Source of the DNA: Hevea brasiliensis
Lineage: Eukaryota > Streptophyta > Magnoliopsida > Malpighiales > Euphorbiaceae
DNA length: 64,000 nucleotides
Reading direction: 5' to 3'
Assembly: GCF_030052815.1 (NCBI RefSeq)
Contig: NC_079509.1
Coordinates: 41,286,750 to 41,350,749, forward strand
Made by a program: the position numbers and the translations under genes. Shown piece after piece: positions 12,466-24,401 of this stretch (the stretch's first letter is position 1; each line of letters starts with the position of its first letter). The notes under the pieces were generated by a model. The model was not told where the DNA came from, ran no database searches, and saw only the letters and a program-made list of their open reading frames with translations.

Positions 12466-13137
12466 TGTAACACCCTCCCTGCAGTAACTTCGTACATTCT
12501 ACTGTTCCGGTGATCAGTGTCGGTTCGGACAGCTAGAACGTCCGGAAAAATATTTAAACTAAAGTTAGGAACCATAATTAACTCAAATATTAATAAGAAA
12601 AATTTCAAAAAAATTTTAGAAATAAAATACAACTAACTTAAATGAGCCGGTGCCCAAGCAATGGGTAACCTAGTAGGAAGTTGCGATTCTCGCAACTAGG
12701 AGCCCTAGACCTAGGGGAAAATTCATAAAATAATTTTTGGGACTCCAGAGAAGAGTCATTGAGGTTTCTATGGCATTAGAATGTCAAGAAAAGGTTTTGA
12801 AAAATTTTTCAATCGGTACAGACAATTTTGGCCCATTAAGCCAAATGGAGGGCATTTTGGTCATTTCGTCTTCAGAGATGATTTTTGGCCGACTTGTCCA
12901 GTTAAGCAAATAATTATTATGGTCTAAAATATGAATAAATATTGCTAAAAATTAAATTGAAATGAGTAGAGAAGAGAAGAAAAGAAAATGAAAGAAAATG
13001 CTAATTATGACATCATATGATGTCATTTAAATTTCCTCCACCAATCACAATTTGTTAAACTCATTAAAAGAGATAAAAGAGACCAAAAAATTAAAAAACC
13101 AATCTGCATCTTCAACCTTTGGGCAGCCAAAAACGTT

Positions 13138-13168
<31 letters not shown>

Positions 13169-16100
13169 TTCCACCATTAAAGCTCCCTTAAGCTTCATTT
13201 CCCACTTCAATTCACCTCAAAACCTTATCCTCCCTTCATTAAAAATTATACCCACACCAAGGAGAGGTGTTTGGCAGCCAAGAAAGAGTAAGAAAGTAAA
13301 GAAAAATTAAAGTCTTGGTTGGCTTGGATTTGAGCTAAAAGAGGTTAGTGCCAATTCCTTCTAGAAATTTTATGTATATCATATGTGGAGTAGGAATTAA
13401 GTGTGAAAATTAAGTGAAATTAAACAAAAGTTGCATGATGAATTTTTACCATTTTTGGCAGCCATGGATTTATTAGAGTTTTGATGATTTCTTTGGATTA
13501 AATGAGTATATAAGCTGCCCTTGATATGAACTTAATATTTAGCACATTGAATTGTAGGTTAATGGAAGAGTAGAGAAATTGAGAAATTAGGGTTTTGAGC
13601 AAATTGGAGTTTAGATCCTATAATGGTGTAGGAACATTTTAATGGTCAATTAGTGACCATTTGGTTATTGGAAAACAAAAAATGAATTGTGTTTAGTGAT
13701 GGGATTTAGGTTTAGTGTGGCTGCCCTAGGTGACTTGCAGAATTGGACATGAGTCCAGCAGGTTTGGGCAGCCATAACTTGAATTGTAGAGGTTCAATTG
13801 GTGTAAGGCTAATTGGACATGAAACTAGACACATAATGGCACAACTTTCATGAAGAAACCATGCCCATAAAACCAAACCAAGTGGACCAAAAGCTTGCCC
13901 CAATCCGGGTGACTGCGATGCTGTTTACGCAGAATGACCAAATGAACAGTATTTGGTCATTTGGCCATAACTCAGTGTAGAATGGTCCAATTGACCTGAA
14001 ATTTTACCAGCAACAACTTTCATGAAGAAATCTACCCCAAATTATGACCAGAACCTATCCAACAAGGGAGTTGCGATCAGCATTCCTTTGCCTTTGTAGA
14101 TATGGTCGATCGAGAAAAATTCCAATCCGGCCAGTTGTGGTTTTTCGACCATAACTTGAGCTACAAAACTCCAAATGGAGTGATTCAAGAAATGAAATTC
14201 AACTAGACAAAATAAGGAACAACTTTCATGTTGATCATTTTGCCAAATTCTCACTGCAAAATTGACCAATGGAACAGTAAACACAAGGCATGAAAACTGA
14301 AAATTCTGCCCAATTAACATTAAGCTTGGAAATGGTATTGGCAACCAATACCAACAAATTTTGAATGCAAAATGTGGTATCTTTGAGAACTTAGGTTTAA
14401 TAAATTTATTATGTATTAAAAAGTCAATAATTTGAGTGAATAGTAATGTGAATAGTAATACATAGACACAAAGTATAATAACTAAATTGGTAGAGGAAAT
14501 TAAGGTATGAAATTTGGAATCCATGAAACATTCATGGATTACTTGAAATAGAAATAGTAATTCACCTAAATGACTTAATGAACATTTAAGTTATGTGAGT
14601 ATATAGTTAAGATTTATTCCCATTACTAGTAGATCTAATAAAACATAAGTAATACCACTTGAATATGAAATGACATTAACCTAGATGGATTGTTGAGTAT
14701 AAATGGGATGAGGTTCACATTAGGATTTATGTTTCCATTACAAATAAGATAATAACACCTTGTATGAGTTATAAATTCATATAAATATTGTAATGAATAA
14801 ATGAATCACATGAAAATATGAATGGAACATTAGTTTTCTTTATAAGAGAAAGGAAAAATATTTTGAGTACAATGGTATATGAACACCATTGTTGTGAATT
14901 GTGATCAATATGAATGATGTAAGGAATGTATGAATATTATGATGAATGTATAAATTATGAAATTTATCATGAAATAATAAAGTCATAAAACACAATATAT
15001 TAATATTTAATGATATTATGTGCCCTTGTATTACCTAGACATGTGTGTCAGATTGGATAGTTTGGCATGTCAATAGAGTATTGTTTTAGCAGTACTGCGA
15101 AAGGCTTTATGCCTGTATTCATGGCTTTATGCCCGTATTCATGGCTTTTATGCCCGTATTTATGGCTTTTATGCCCAATTATGTGATATAATGGCTTTTT
15201 AGCCATACTGACTGCATACATGGTTGACGTTTTGCGTCCCATGGTATGACAGCCCGAGGCACCGCGGTGTCCAGTGCCAACGACCCGTTATCCAGTTTAG
15301 TCAGCCTGTCATAGGTTACTTGGGCAGTGAAATTTATTGAAATAAGTTAAGAATATTAGTAATAAAAAAAATATTAGAAATTAAATAAATGAGTAAGATG
15401 ACCTAAAATAAATAAGAATAGTTATTTATTAGAAAGAATCGAAATGAACTGGATCGATATCAAAATTTACTTATTATGAAATAATTTGAGACAACCTAAA
15501 AAGTATTGAGAAAATGCTAAAAGATTAGCAAAGAAAATTATAACACACATAAATATTGCAAATGTGACTTACATGATAATATAAGCATATATTTATTATT
15601 TTTAGATCATTTTTCTTTGTACATTATTACTGTACATTGGCGAAATAAACACTTCCAAAGAAGACTAAATTACGATAAAACATGTTAAATTTTAGAATCG
15701 CATGTGAAGTATAAATAAATCTTAATTATTTAAATTATGTTTTATTTCTATCTTTATTTGTATATTATTTTCTTGTTATATTATTGCACCACTAAGCAGC
15801 AATGCTTAACGCGATGGAATTATTTCCTCGCGCAGGTACTGAAGTTAAAGCCCAGCGAATACTAAACAGAGATTTTGGAGTTCTGATCTGCAGAGCGTTC
15901 AAGGTTGTCACCTCCTCAGCAATGCATGTAGATAGGGCTCACATTAAGCATATCATGTATTTTGTGTATGTTATTTATTTCTTATATTATAATATAAATT
16001 AGCAAATTGTAATTAATTTGTATATCATGTAAATTAAGGATTTATTTAATTATTGCAAATGATGTAAATTAATGCAAATTTGAGAATTTTGCTATAAGAA

Positions 16101-16504
16101 TGGAGCATGAATGAATTTGTACAAATGAGTATAGATTTGAATTACATAATAATTTTTCAAATGATGATATGAGTATGGAAATGATTATGAAATTAAAATG
16201 TATGGATGAGATTTGAAATATGAGAAAACTATGAGAATGATTGATGAGATAATTATGATTAGCATGGATGAGATTTTTTTTATTTTAAATTATTGTTGAA
16301 TTTCAAACAGGTGAATATTGAAATACGCCAAACGATAATAAAATAGGAGAAACTCCACTGGTTTCTCCGTCGAAAAATAATTAATATTAAATTAAACGAG
16401 TTCAAAATTATTAAAAAAAATAAAGTAAGATAAGTTAGGGTGCTTCGGCACCGATTGTAGCATGCCTTGCTCGGCTACACTGTAGTCGGGTGAGGGGTGT
16501 TACA
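12466..16504 (+). mobile_element. Solo LTR (class 2, Tekay-like) nested in the element A integrase
   Basis: The 4,039-bp unit starts TGTAACACCC and ends GGTGTTACA, with a near-exact 5-bp duplication. No gag-pol lies inside, so it is a solo LTR left by recombination between two LTRs, or an LTR-only remnant. It contains a (GA)n run at about 13138-13163, the CpG-rich box at about 12485-12550, CTCCAAATGGAG at 14169-14180, four tandem units of about 20 bp with GGCTTTATGCC (about 15105-15185) and the double hairpin at 15792-15835. It is about 0.9 kb longer than the related LTR at 48764-51860. The small ORFs inside have no recognisable product. Confidence 0.92.
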
Positions 16505-17249
16505 ATATTGCATCATGGGTCTTCTGTGTCCTCGGAAGTCCCATCACAAAATCCATAGTTATTCTTTACCATTTCCACTCAGGTACTGACAATGGATGTA
16601 GTAAACCAGCTGGGAGTTGATGTTTTGCCTTAATTTGCTGACAAATTAGGCACTTGGAGACAAAATCAGCTACATCCCTTTTCATACCCATCCACCAATA
16701 GTGTTTCTTTAGTCCTCTGCACATTTTACTGCCAACAGGGTGCATAGCAAAAGGAGACTCATGAGCTTCCCTCATAATGATTTGTCTCAAGTCAACATTA
16801 TTAGGAACGCACATCTTGCCCTGGTGTAGTAGTAAGCCATCATCTCTCATAGAGAATTCAGGTTTCTTGCCATCCTGAGCTTCCTTCATCAATTTCTGAT
16901 ATTTCTCGTCATTCTGAGCAGCCATTTTAATCTGATCAGTCAACACTGGCTATACATGCCATGCAACTACTGTCTGTCCCTCATCATTAATCTCTAAATT
17001 AGCATGCAGTACTTTCAACTCATGTACCATGGACAAAGAAGAAATTCTTAGACTTGCCATAGTCTTTCGACTTAAGGCATCAGCCACCACATTAGCTTTC
17101 CTTGGCTGGTAGTCTATTAGATAATCATATTACTTTATTAGCTCTAACCATCTCCTCTGTCTCAAATTCAATTCTTTCTAGGTGCCCAAGCACTTCAAGC
17201 TCTTGTGATTTGTGTAGATGTAACACTTCTCCCCATACAGATAATGTCG
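16505..17249 (-). pseudogene. Element A: end of RNase H, zinc-binding region and first part of integrase
   Basis: The minus strand encodes LELI then YLIDYQPRKANVVADALSRK, the typical end of gypsy RNase H, and the spacer LSMVHEL. The integrase HHCC zinc domain follows (REAHESPFAMHPVG, then KHYWWMGMKRDVADFVSKCLICQQIKAKHQ, in the open stretch 16946-16566). After PLSVPEWKW a stop replaces the usual Glu codon, and MDFVMGLPRTQKTHDAI (first catalytic Asp) runs up to the nested LTR. Further stops lie at about 16950 and 17100-17249. The rest of the integrase resumes at 12465 beyond the LTR. Confidence 0.9.
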
Positions 17250-18428
17250 CTAGATCTTCAGATCAAATACAATGGCAGTAAGCTCCAAGTCAGGTGTTGG
17301 GTAGTTTCTCTCATGCGGTTTCAGCTGGCGTGATGCATATGCAATGAAATTCCTATCTTGCATCAGTACACAGCCTAACCCATTTTGAGAAGCATCACTA
17401 TAAACTATATATTCTTTACCTAGTGTAGGTAAAGTCAGGACTGGAGCTTCAGTCAATCATCTCTTCAACTCATAAAAACTCTGCTGGCATTTATCCATCC
17501 ACTGAAATTTCACATCTTTCTGAAGTAGCTTGGTCAGTAGAGAAGCCAACATAGAGAATCCCTTCACAAATCGACGGTAGTATCCAGCTAAACCCAGAAA
17601 ACTGTAAATTTCTGTGATATTCCTAGGTGGCTTCCAATTAAGGATAGCTTCTATCTTGCTGGGATTTACCTTAATACCTTCTGCCGATACTATGTGTTCC
17701 AAGAAAGAAATCTCTTTCAGCCAAAATTCACATTTCGACAATTTGGCATATAGCTATTTTTCTCTCAAAGTTTGTAGTACAATCTGCAGATGTCTATCAT
17801 GCTCCTCTGCACTCTTCGAATAGGCTAATATGTCATCAATGAATACCACCACAAACTGATCTAGGTATGGCCTGAAGATAGTGTTCATTAGGTCCATAAA
17901 TGCAGCTGGAGCATTAGTTAACTCGAATGGCATGACCAGGAACTCATAATGGCCATATCGAATTCTGAAAGCAGTTTTTGGGATACTCTGCTCTTGCACC
18001 TTCAGTTGATAGTAGCCCGATCTCAAATTAATTTTGGAGAACACAGCTGCACCCTTTAACTGATCAAACAGGTCATCAATGCGGGGCAACGGATATCTGT
18101 TCTTTATTGTCACCTTATTCAACTGCCGGTAATCAATACATAAGCAGAGAGTGCCATCTTTCTTCTTAACAAACAACACTAGCGCTCCCCAAGGTGACAC
18201 ACTAGGGCAAATGTAGCCCTTATCAAGCAACTCTTGCAACTGTATTTTCAATTCTTTTAGTTCTGCTGGTGCCATTCTATATGGTGTTATGGAGATTAGG
18301 TCCACACCAGGCATAACATCAATCTCAAACTGCACTTCTCTTTCCAAAGGTAATCCTAGTAACTCATCAGAAAACACATCCAGAAAGTCACATACGGTAG
18401 GGATGTCCCTTATTGCTGGACTCCCCAC
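17250..18428 (-). pseudogene. Element A reverse transcriptase and start of RNase H
   Basis: The RT copies element RNA to DNA. The first open stretch (18428-17754) begins before [16 protein letters not shown] and contains [50 protein letters not shown] and the catalytic [11 protein letters not shown], so both aspartates are present. A stop follows, then [15 protein letters not shown] (17741-17457), another stop, and RNase H starting [16 protein letters not shown] with [19 protein letters not shown] (17456-17250). The motifs are those of Ty3/gypsy chromoviruses. Only a few stops interrupt this region, so it is among the better preserved parts. Confidence 0.92.
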
Positions 18429-18960
18429 TTAGGTGTCTACCACATGTGCCAAGTATGCTTCACACCCCTTTCTGATAATTTTTCTGGCCAGTGCAGCCGA
18501 AATGATGTTTGACGGTAATAGTTGCCTCTCCCCTTGTATTATCACATCACCGTATTGAGGGAAACCAAAAGTGACTGTCTTCAGTCTACAATCAATCATG
18601 GCATGATGCCTGGCTAACCAATCCATGCCCAAGATGATGTCATAATCTCTGAAGGGCATTTCAATCAGATTAGACAGAAAAGTATGTCTTTGGATCACCA
18701 AAGGATAATCCCTATACATTTTATTGACCCTGACCTCTTGTCCAAGCAGACTCGTTACTAGCACCTCAAAATCCATTTTCACACATGGAACATCAAGATA
18801 ATCAATGATGCTGGCACTCACATAAAAGTGAGTAGAACCCAGATCAAATAACACAAGTACATCTTGATTAAAGGTGGAGAAGGTACCAGCAACTATGTCT
18901 GAAGTCTCAGCCTTTTCTTGCTGTCCCATTATATACACTCTAGCTGGAGCTTGCTCAGGC
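18429..18960 (-). pseudogene. Element A protease region
   Basis: This is a retropepsin-type aspartic protease read on the minus strand. The active-site region reads VLVLFDLGSTHFYVSASII; element C has DPGSTHS at the same place, so the middle residue here (Leu) is a private change. The conserved downstream block MPFRDYDIILGMDWLARHHAMIDC follows. The open frame is 169 codons (18938-18429) and ends at a stop just before the RT frame, which element C also lacks in this form. The position between the gag zinc knuckle and RT is standard. Confidence 0.87.
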
Positions 18961-20110
18961 TGATTTACTGTGTTATGACTTTCGGGGGTACTACCCCTAC
19001 CTCTGCCTTTGCCTCTATTAGCTGGTGAACCCCTTAGTGCAGAGGCTTGGGCTGATCCCTCTGATGTGGCAGATGGTCTAGAATGGCATGGACTGGTATA
19101 ATCTTTTACAAAATGTTCAATCCCTCTACAGTTAAAACATGCGCCTGTGGCTTTGATGCATACCCCACCATATGTTCTGCCACAAGTCTCACATTGACGG
19201 ACTGATAATGCCCCTCTGGGTGTCTGCTAACTAGATCGGGGTGGTTTTTGGTTAGAAAATCTACCTCTGTAAGATTTACGGGAGCTGGATCCCCCAAAAT
19301 TCTTTCTCTTCCTAGAACCACTTTCAGGTGCTTGATCAGTGGCCTTTTCAGTCTTCTCTTTCTTTTGTGTACCCTTCTTAACTGATCCTTCCTTTTCAAT
19401 TTTTTCTAAGTCCAAAGCCTATGAGATCAGCTCAGAGAAATTCTGATGTTGGAACCCCACAACTTGCATTTTCATATTAGGCTTTAACCCGGCCTCAAAC
19501 CGTTTACACTGATCTCTAGGGGTGGAAACTAAGTTTCCAGCATAGTGGCTCAACCGAGAGAAGTCTCTCTCATGCTCCACTATGGTTCTGTCCCCTTGCT
19601 TCAAACTCAGAAATTCTTGCAATTTCATATCCACATAAGCATCAGGGACCCATTTCTATCGAAACTCTCTCAAGAAGTTTGACCAGGTAAGGACTGGAGG
19701 TTCCACCAGGCTGTGGGGGATGGTCTTCCACTATTCATAAGCATCCCCTTGCAGAAGCGATATAGAATACTCAAACTTCAGCTCTTCTGTGCACTGTAGT
19801 TTCTTGAACACTCTCTCCATCCATTCCAACCCCTGTTCTACTTCCAGTGGATCCACAGTTCCCTTAAACTCGGTAGCCCTAAATTTCATTAGCTTCTCAT
19901 ACTGTCTTAGTGGGGGCTGTGGTTGTGTTGCTGGGGTTTGTGTTTGGGCTAGTGTTGGCAAGTTCCTAGCCATTTGCTGAAATAAGGCAACCATCTGCTG
20001 TGCAAACTGAGTAGGAAATTGCGGTGCTTAAGGAGGCGCTGGAGTGGCTGACCCACTCACGTTTTGGAGTGCAGGGGCTTCCCTTTATGCCTCAGCCTCT
20101 ACAGACTGTT
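18961..20110 (-). pseudogene. Element A gag with zinc knuckle (decayed)
   Basis: On the minus strand gag reads through FAQQMVALFQQMARN, RQYEKLMKFRATEFKGTVDPLEVEQGLEWMERVFKKL (19994-19731), LSLKQGDRTIVEHERDFSRLSHYA and FEAGLKPNMKMQVVGF (19634-19419), a basic K/R-rich linker (19415-19227) and a knuckle CETCGRTYGGVC then CFNCRGIEHFVKDY near 19200-19095. The last knuckle cysteine is Tyr here, while element C keeps Cys. Stops and shifts occur at about 20090, 20030, 19730, 19640, 19417 and 19226. No clear start codon survives; related element D has ATG at the matching site. Confidence 0.88.
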
Positions 20111-20305
20111 CCAAGGAATGATCTCCTTCTTTAATTCTGATTCCAATAATTTTCTACTCCCTAATAACAAACACAAAAAGGTTGACCTCCATTATTTCAC
20201 ATTCATGATGTAAATATGTCATATGTATCAATTTAGGACACTTGAGTAGTTGTACTTATCAAAAGAAATATTCACATGCATAGTCAAAACTCATTTCAGA
20301 ACCAT

Positions 20306-20317
20306 GCTCTGATACCA
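20306..20317 (-). other. Primer-binding site of element A (initiator tRNA-Met)
   Basis: The minus strand reads TGGTATCAGAGC, the standard plant PBS complementary to the 3' end of initiator tRNA-Met. It lies 8 bases inside the 5' LTR end at 20326. It fixes the element orientation and the LTR border. Confidence 0.93.
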
Positions 20318-20325
20318 CTAAAACA

Positions 20326-23300
20326 TGTCACACATTACCCCTCCATAAGATATAATATGATCTCATAGTATACTTAATGAATTACCGAACTTTACCTACC
20401 AATAACTCATTAGATACACTACAAGGGATTTTAAAATAATTTTGTCTTCTTTTGAAGGTGGTGAGCACTTTTAACAGGTATTAAAAACTTTTAATTTCAT
20501 TTTAAAAACTAGGTAAAAATTTTGGCCCTTTTTATTTTTCCGCAAATTTTGTAAAAATTTCGGTAGAGTGCCGTATATAATTGAAAAAAACCAAAATTTT
20601 AAAACCTGTAAAAATCACTTCCAATAAATCACTTCACAAATCCCAACCTCCAAATAATCTCAAACCAACATCACCAACCACAATTCAACTCGAAATTCTC
20701 AGATCAAATCATTTCAAAATAATTCCATCAACATTACATTTAATAAAACTAATTTACATTCACACGTTTAATTTATAGATATAAAATCCAAAAATAATAC
20801 TATTACAATTTCCTATACAACTGCTCAATTTTAAATTAATACATATAACACTATGATATTTGCATCAAAATAACTACAAGGGTATAAATAAATGCCCGTA
20901 CAAAAAGGTCAACGTAGTCCTCTCAATAACAGCTCATTCTGCTGCTGTCTCCTTGCCCTTATCTGCGACAGCAAAATAAGCTATCGCTGAGTAAAATTTA
21001 CTCAGTTGTGCATAATAAAAAAAAAATTCAAATACTATAAATAGAGCATTTATTGACAACTCATAATTCAATCATTTCACAATCTCATTTCACAATTTTC
21101 AAATCACATTGATAATAAAATTTTGTCAAATAATTTCATAAACACAGTGTCGTCAATCCATACACAACTTAAGTCAAACACAAAATTTTCGATCAATGCC
21201 ATGTTATACACCACGACAAAGCAATCTACAACCTCACTAATCGAAATCAATGAGGGAGGTGGCTAGCTAGCTAATGAGTACTCATCCAATCTCAACCTCA
21301 ACTGGTAAGCCAGAGAGGGAGGAAAATAATCGATCTCAACCCCATAAATAAAGGAGGAATAATATGGCACTGTCATGCTAAGTGTGAATCCGAAATCAAT
21401 TTAAAATAATTTGTTCAAGTATTGCATGCAAAATCCAATCAATTTCCAAAGTTACACTTTCATTCACAAAGTGGTTCTTAAACTCATAATTAACACAGAA
21501 ATTTCATAATGCATACTAAATCAAATTTTCACTGAGATAGTGCTTAAATAAGGTTTATTGTGCATAAACCTGATTTGAGTCGCCTCTAGGCCTTGACTCA
21601 ATATTCCTTATCCTTTTCTAAATCTTTTTCAACTGAACACACAATATACAATGTTTCAGTATCATATCTCATAACTGATCCAATAATTAAGTTGACACCT
21701 ACTTAATTCTAGCCCTAATTTGCTTAAAATAACGTTCTTTGAAGTTTGCGTTTCGGAGTTACTATTCATGGCACTATTCAAGTCAAAATATTGACTTTCT
21801 CATGCTTAATAGGTACGTGAATTCTAAATACACCCACATACCACATTTTGAGTGTCTAATTTGCTGGCAATAGTTGCCATTTTAATTTCTAAGTCTCCTA
21901 AGAAAAATTGCCATTTTTTAATTTTGGTCCCCTATTTTGCACTGTTCCATTGGTCTGGTTACTGTGGGAATTTGGCTAAGTGTCCTTCATCAAAGTTGTT
22001 TCTTATTGTCTTAGATTTAATTTTTTTTTTTGAATCACTCCATTTGGAGTTTTTTAGCCCAAGATATGCCTATTTTTCTAAGGCTGGCCGGATTAGTTCA
22101 AACCCAGAATTCTGGGCACTTTCTTGGTTCTGGCAGTTTTTATATGTTGACTGCAGCTCACTTTTTGGATAGGTTATGGTCATAATTTGGGTTTGTGTTC
22201 TTCATAAAAGTTGTAGTTCTATGTCTTAGCTTTCCATCGGTATAAAATTTAGGTCATTTGGACCTTCCTACACCAAGTTATGGCCATTTGAACAAGTACT
22301 ATTCATATAGTCAGTTTTGTACAGTGGCAGTGCACATTACCCGGATTTGACCTAATTGTTCATTATCTTAATGTCATTTTTTGGGCATGGTTTCTATGCA
22401 AATATTGTGGCATTATGTGTCTACTTTCATATCCAATTGGCCTCACACCAATTAGGGTGGCAGAATTATAGTTTTGGTCCCTGAAAGGGACCTAGGTCAT
22501 ACAGCCCAAAGGTGAACCTTATCCAATCAGAATTGCATGGCAATTCTAGTCACTCCAACACATCTCAATTGGTCCCAATTGACCATTTCTAACCTCAATT
22601 AGGGTTAATTGTATTAATTGACCATTTCATCCATTTTTTTCCCCAATTCTTATTGCATCAAAAACCCTAATTTTACAAATGTGCAATTTGGTGCAATTAA
22701 AGTCTCTAACTATCTTCTACACACTTAATTGCATTTCCATAGCATTTTCATTTCATCAAACTCAAGCAATTCCAACTCCCCTATAGGCTAGCTGAATTTT
22801 TCCTAAGGATAGAGGTGCATGATTTATTCCATTTTTTTATCAATTCTAAGCTAATTCAAGTATGTAAATCACAAAGATAAAGAGAAATTTAAGAACTAAA
22901 CACTAACCTCTTTCTTTGTATTTCAATTCTCCAATTCTCTCCACTTTCTTTCAAAATGTCTTCTTCAATCTTCTTTTCAAGTTACAAAAACAAGATTTGA
23001 TTGAGTAATTTGGGAAATTTAGGGCTAGGGTTAGTGTTTATTCAAGCTCCATATGAGCTTTAATGGAGTTTAGAGAGAGATGAGAGAGGGAGTGAGGGAC
23101 GACCCAGCTAGGAATGAAGATGACAAATTGTTTTTCTTTTAATTTTTAACTCTTTTAAGTTAATAATTATCCCACAAATTAAATTATTTAATATTTGATT
23201 TTATTGTATCATGCTTATGCAACTTTGATGATGTCAAAATTCTAATTTTCTCTTCTTTTCTTTTTCTTTTATTTCTCCTTGTTTCTTTAATTTAATTCTA

Positions 23301-23788
23301 TATTTCAAAATTTTAATTTCTTCAATTTTATTGGATAGTTAGGTCGTAAGTCACCTCTAGGGGTAAATTGACCAATTTGCCCCTCGCCGGTCTGATCCAG
23401 TTTGCACATAATCCAGTGTTTCTTTTGAAATCCTGACCTAAGTATTTGGCCTACTTATCAACTCTTTTCTATGATTTTCTCTTTTCCATTAGCTTTGCAA
23501 TAGTCTTTAGGACCGCGGTGAAACAATTTTTCATTCAAAATTAGGGTTAGAACTGACATCACAGTCACTTCCCGGTAAGGTCACCAATCGCTGTGACCCT
23601 TGGCTCATTTAACCTTTTATGCTTTATTTTTTTCTTTTTTCTACTTGACCTTCTGGTAATTCCTATTTATTCTTGTTCAGGGCTTTTCTAAGTGACTAAA
23701 ACCGGGTTTTAATCCTCATAATTGTCCGAAACGACGCCGGTCACCGTAACAGTGCATTATACATAGCTATGCATATAGGGATGCTACA
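20326..23788 (-). repeat. 5' LTR of element A (class 1)
   Basis: This 3,463-bp LTR is the partner of 7950-11413. On the minus strand it starts TGTAGCATCCC at 23788 and ends TGTGTGACA at 20326. The double hairpin is at 20965-21005 and the CTCCATTTGGAG palindrome at 22038-22049. The two LTRs differ at many sites, mostly C/T and G/A transitions, so the insertion is not recent. Confidence 0.92.
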
Positions 23789-23793
23789 TTAAC
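23789..23793. repeat. Target-site duplication TTAAC, right copy (element A)
   Basis: This exact match to 7945-7949 directly follows the element A end. Confidence 0.9.
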
Positions 23794-24386
23794 ACTTAAA
23801 TATAAATATAAATGCACAATTAAATTGAATATCATATATCCAATTTAAACCTTAATTTTGAATCTCATTCAAAATTAATCTCAAGTTTAGGAACCTTTCC
23901 AAATTTAATTTTCATGAAAACAATTTTCATAATTCATTTGCATGATTGGAAATCCTAATTAAACCATTTAATTAGGTCTAGGCATGATTTCGGGTCATCA
24001 ATTATACAACAATTGCATAAAAACCCTTTAATTTGCCAAAACATGTCCTCCATGTAAAACACGCCCCGTGTGAAAACAACACGGCCCGTGTAACAGTTAC
24101 ACGGCCCGTGTAACAGTTACACGGCCTGAGGAGCCAAATTACACGGCCCGTGTGGGGCAAAAGCACGGCTCGTGTTAATCACTAACATAGCCCGTGTAAC
24201 CTTCTGCCCATTTTTATGCCACAAACCCAGAAACACGGCCCGCAGCTTGGGACACGCCCAGGCCATGTTTCTAGCGGTAAAGAGATTTTCTTAGGGTTTT
24301 TTCAATTTGAATCTCATTCAAATCACCCCAAATTTCATCCAATCACACAATTAAGTCTCATAAACAATCCTAATGGCAAATATAGT
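23794..24386 (-). other. Copia leader, LTR-proximal part, with ACACGG..CCGTGT motifs
   Basis: This stretch lies between the element A insertion and the copia PBS and is non-coding. At 24058-24260 it holds about eight versions of the palindromic motif ACACGGCCCGTGT, often followed by AAC. The same motif style occurs in the Athila-like LTRs at 28112-28330 and 53826-54120. No ORF with a known domain is seen. Confidence 0.65.
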
Positions 24387-24399
24387 GGCTCTTATACCA
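24387..24399 (-). other. Primer-binding site of the copia element
   Basis: The minus strand reads TGGTATAAGAGCC, which matches the initiator tRNA-Met PBS TGGTATCAGAGC except for one base in the middle. It lies two bases inside the LTR end (LTR ends GCCATCA at 24402). Confidence 0.82.
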
Positions 24400-24401
24400 T
24401 T

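Larger units (their letters stand above)
7950..23788 (-). mobile_element. Element A: complete Tekay-like Ty3/gypsy chromovirus with a nested solo LTR
   Basis: The element has two LTRs in the same orientation (5' 20326-23788, 3' 7950-11413), TG..CA-type ends, a TTAAC duplication, a PBS, gag-protease-RT-RNase H-integrase-chromodomain in order on the minus strand, and a polypurine tract. It spans 15,839 bp; without the nested 4,039-bp LTR and one duplication it is about 11.8 kb. The chromodomain and the RT sequence style place it with chromoviruses. The TGTAACACC LTR start and very long LTRs suggest the Tekay/Del clade. All coding parts carry stops or frameshifts. It lies inside the leader of the copia element. 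Confidence 0.92.

Noticed and set aside
15048..15242. Minus-strand ORF with repeated HKSHKYGHK-like residues
   Set aside because: The residues come from the 20-bp tandem repeat in the class 2 LTR; the frame is not kept in related LTRs.
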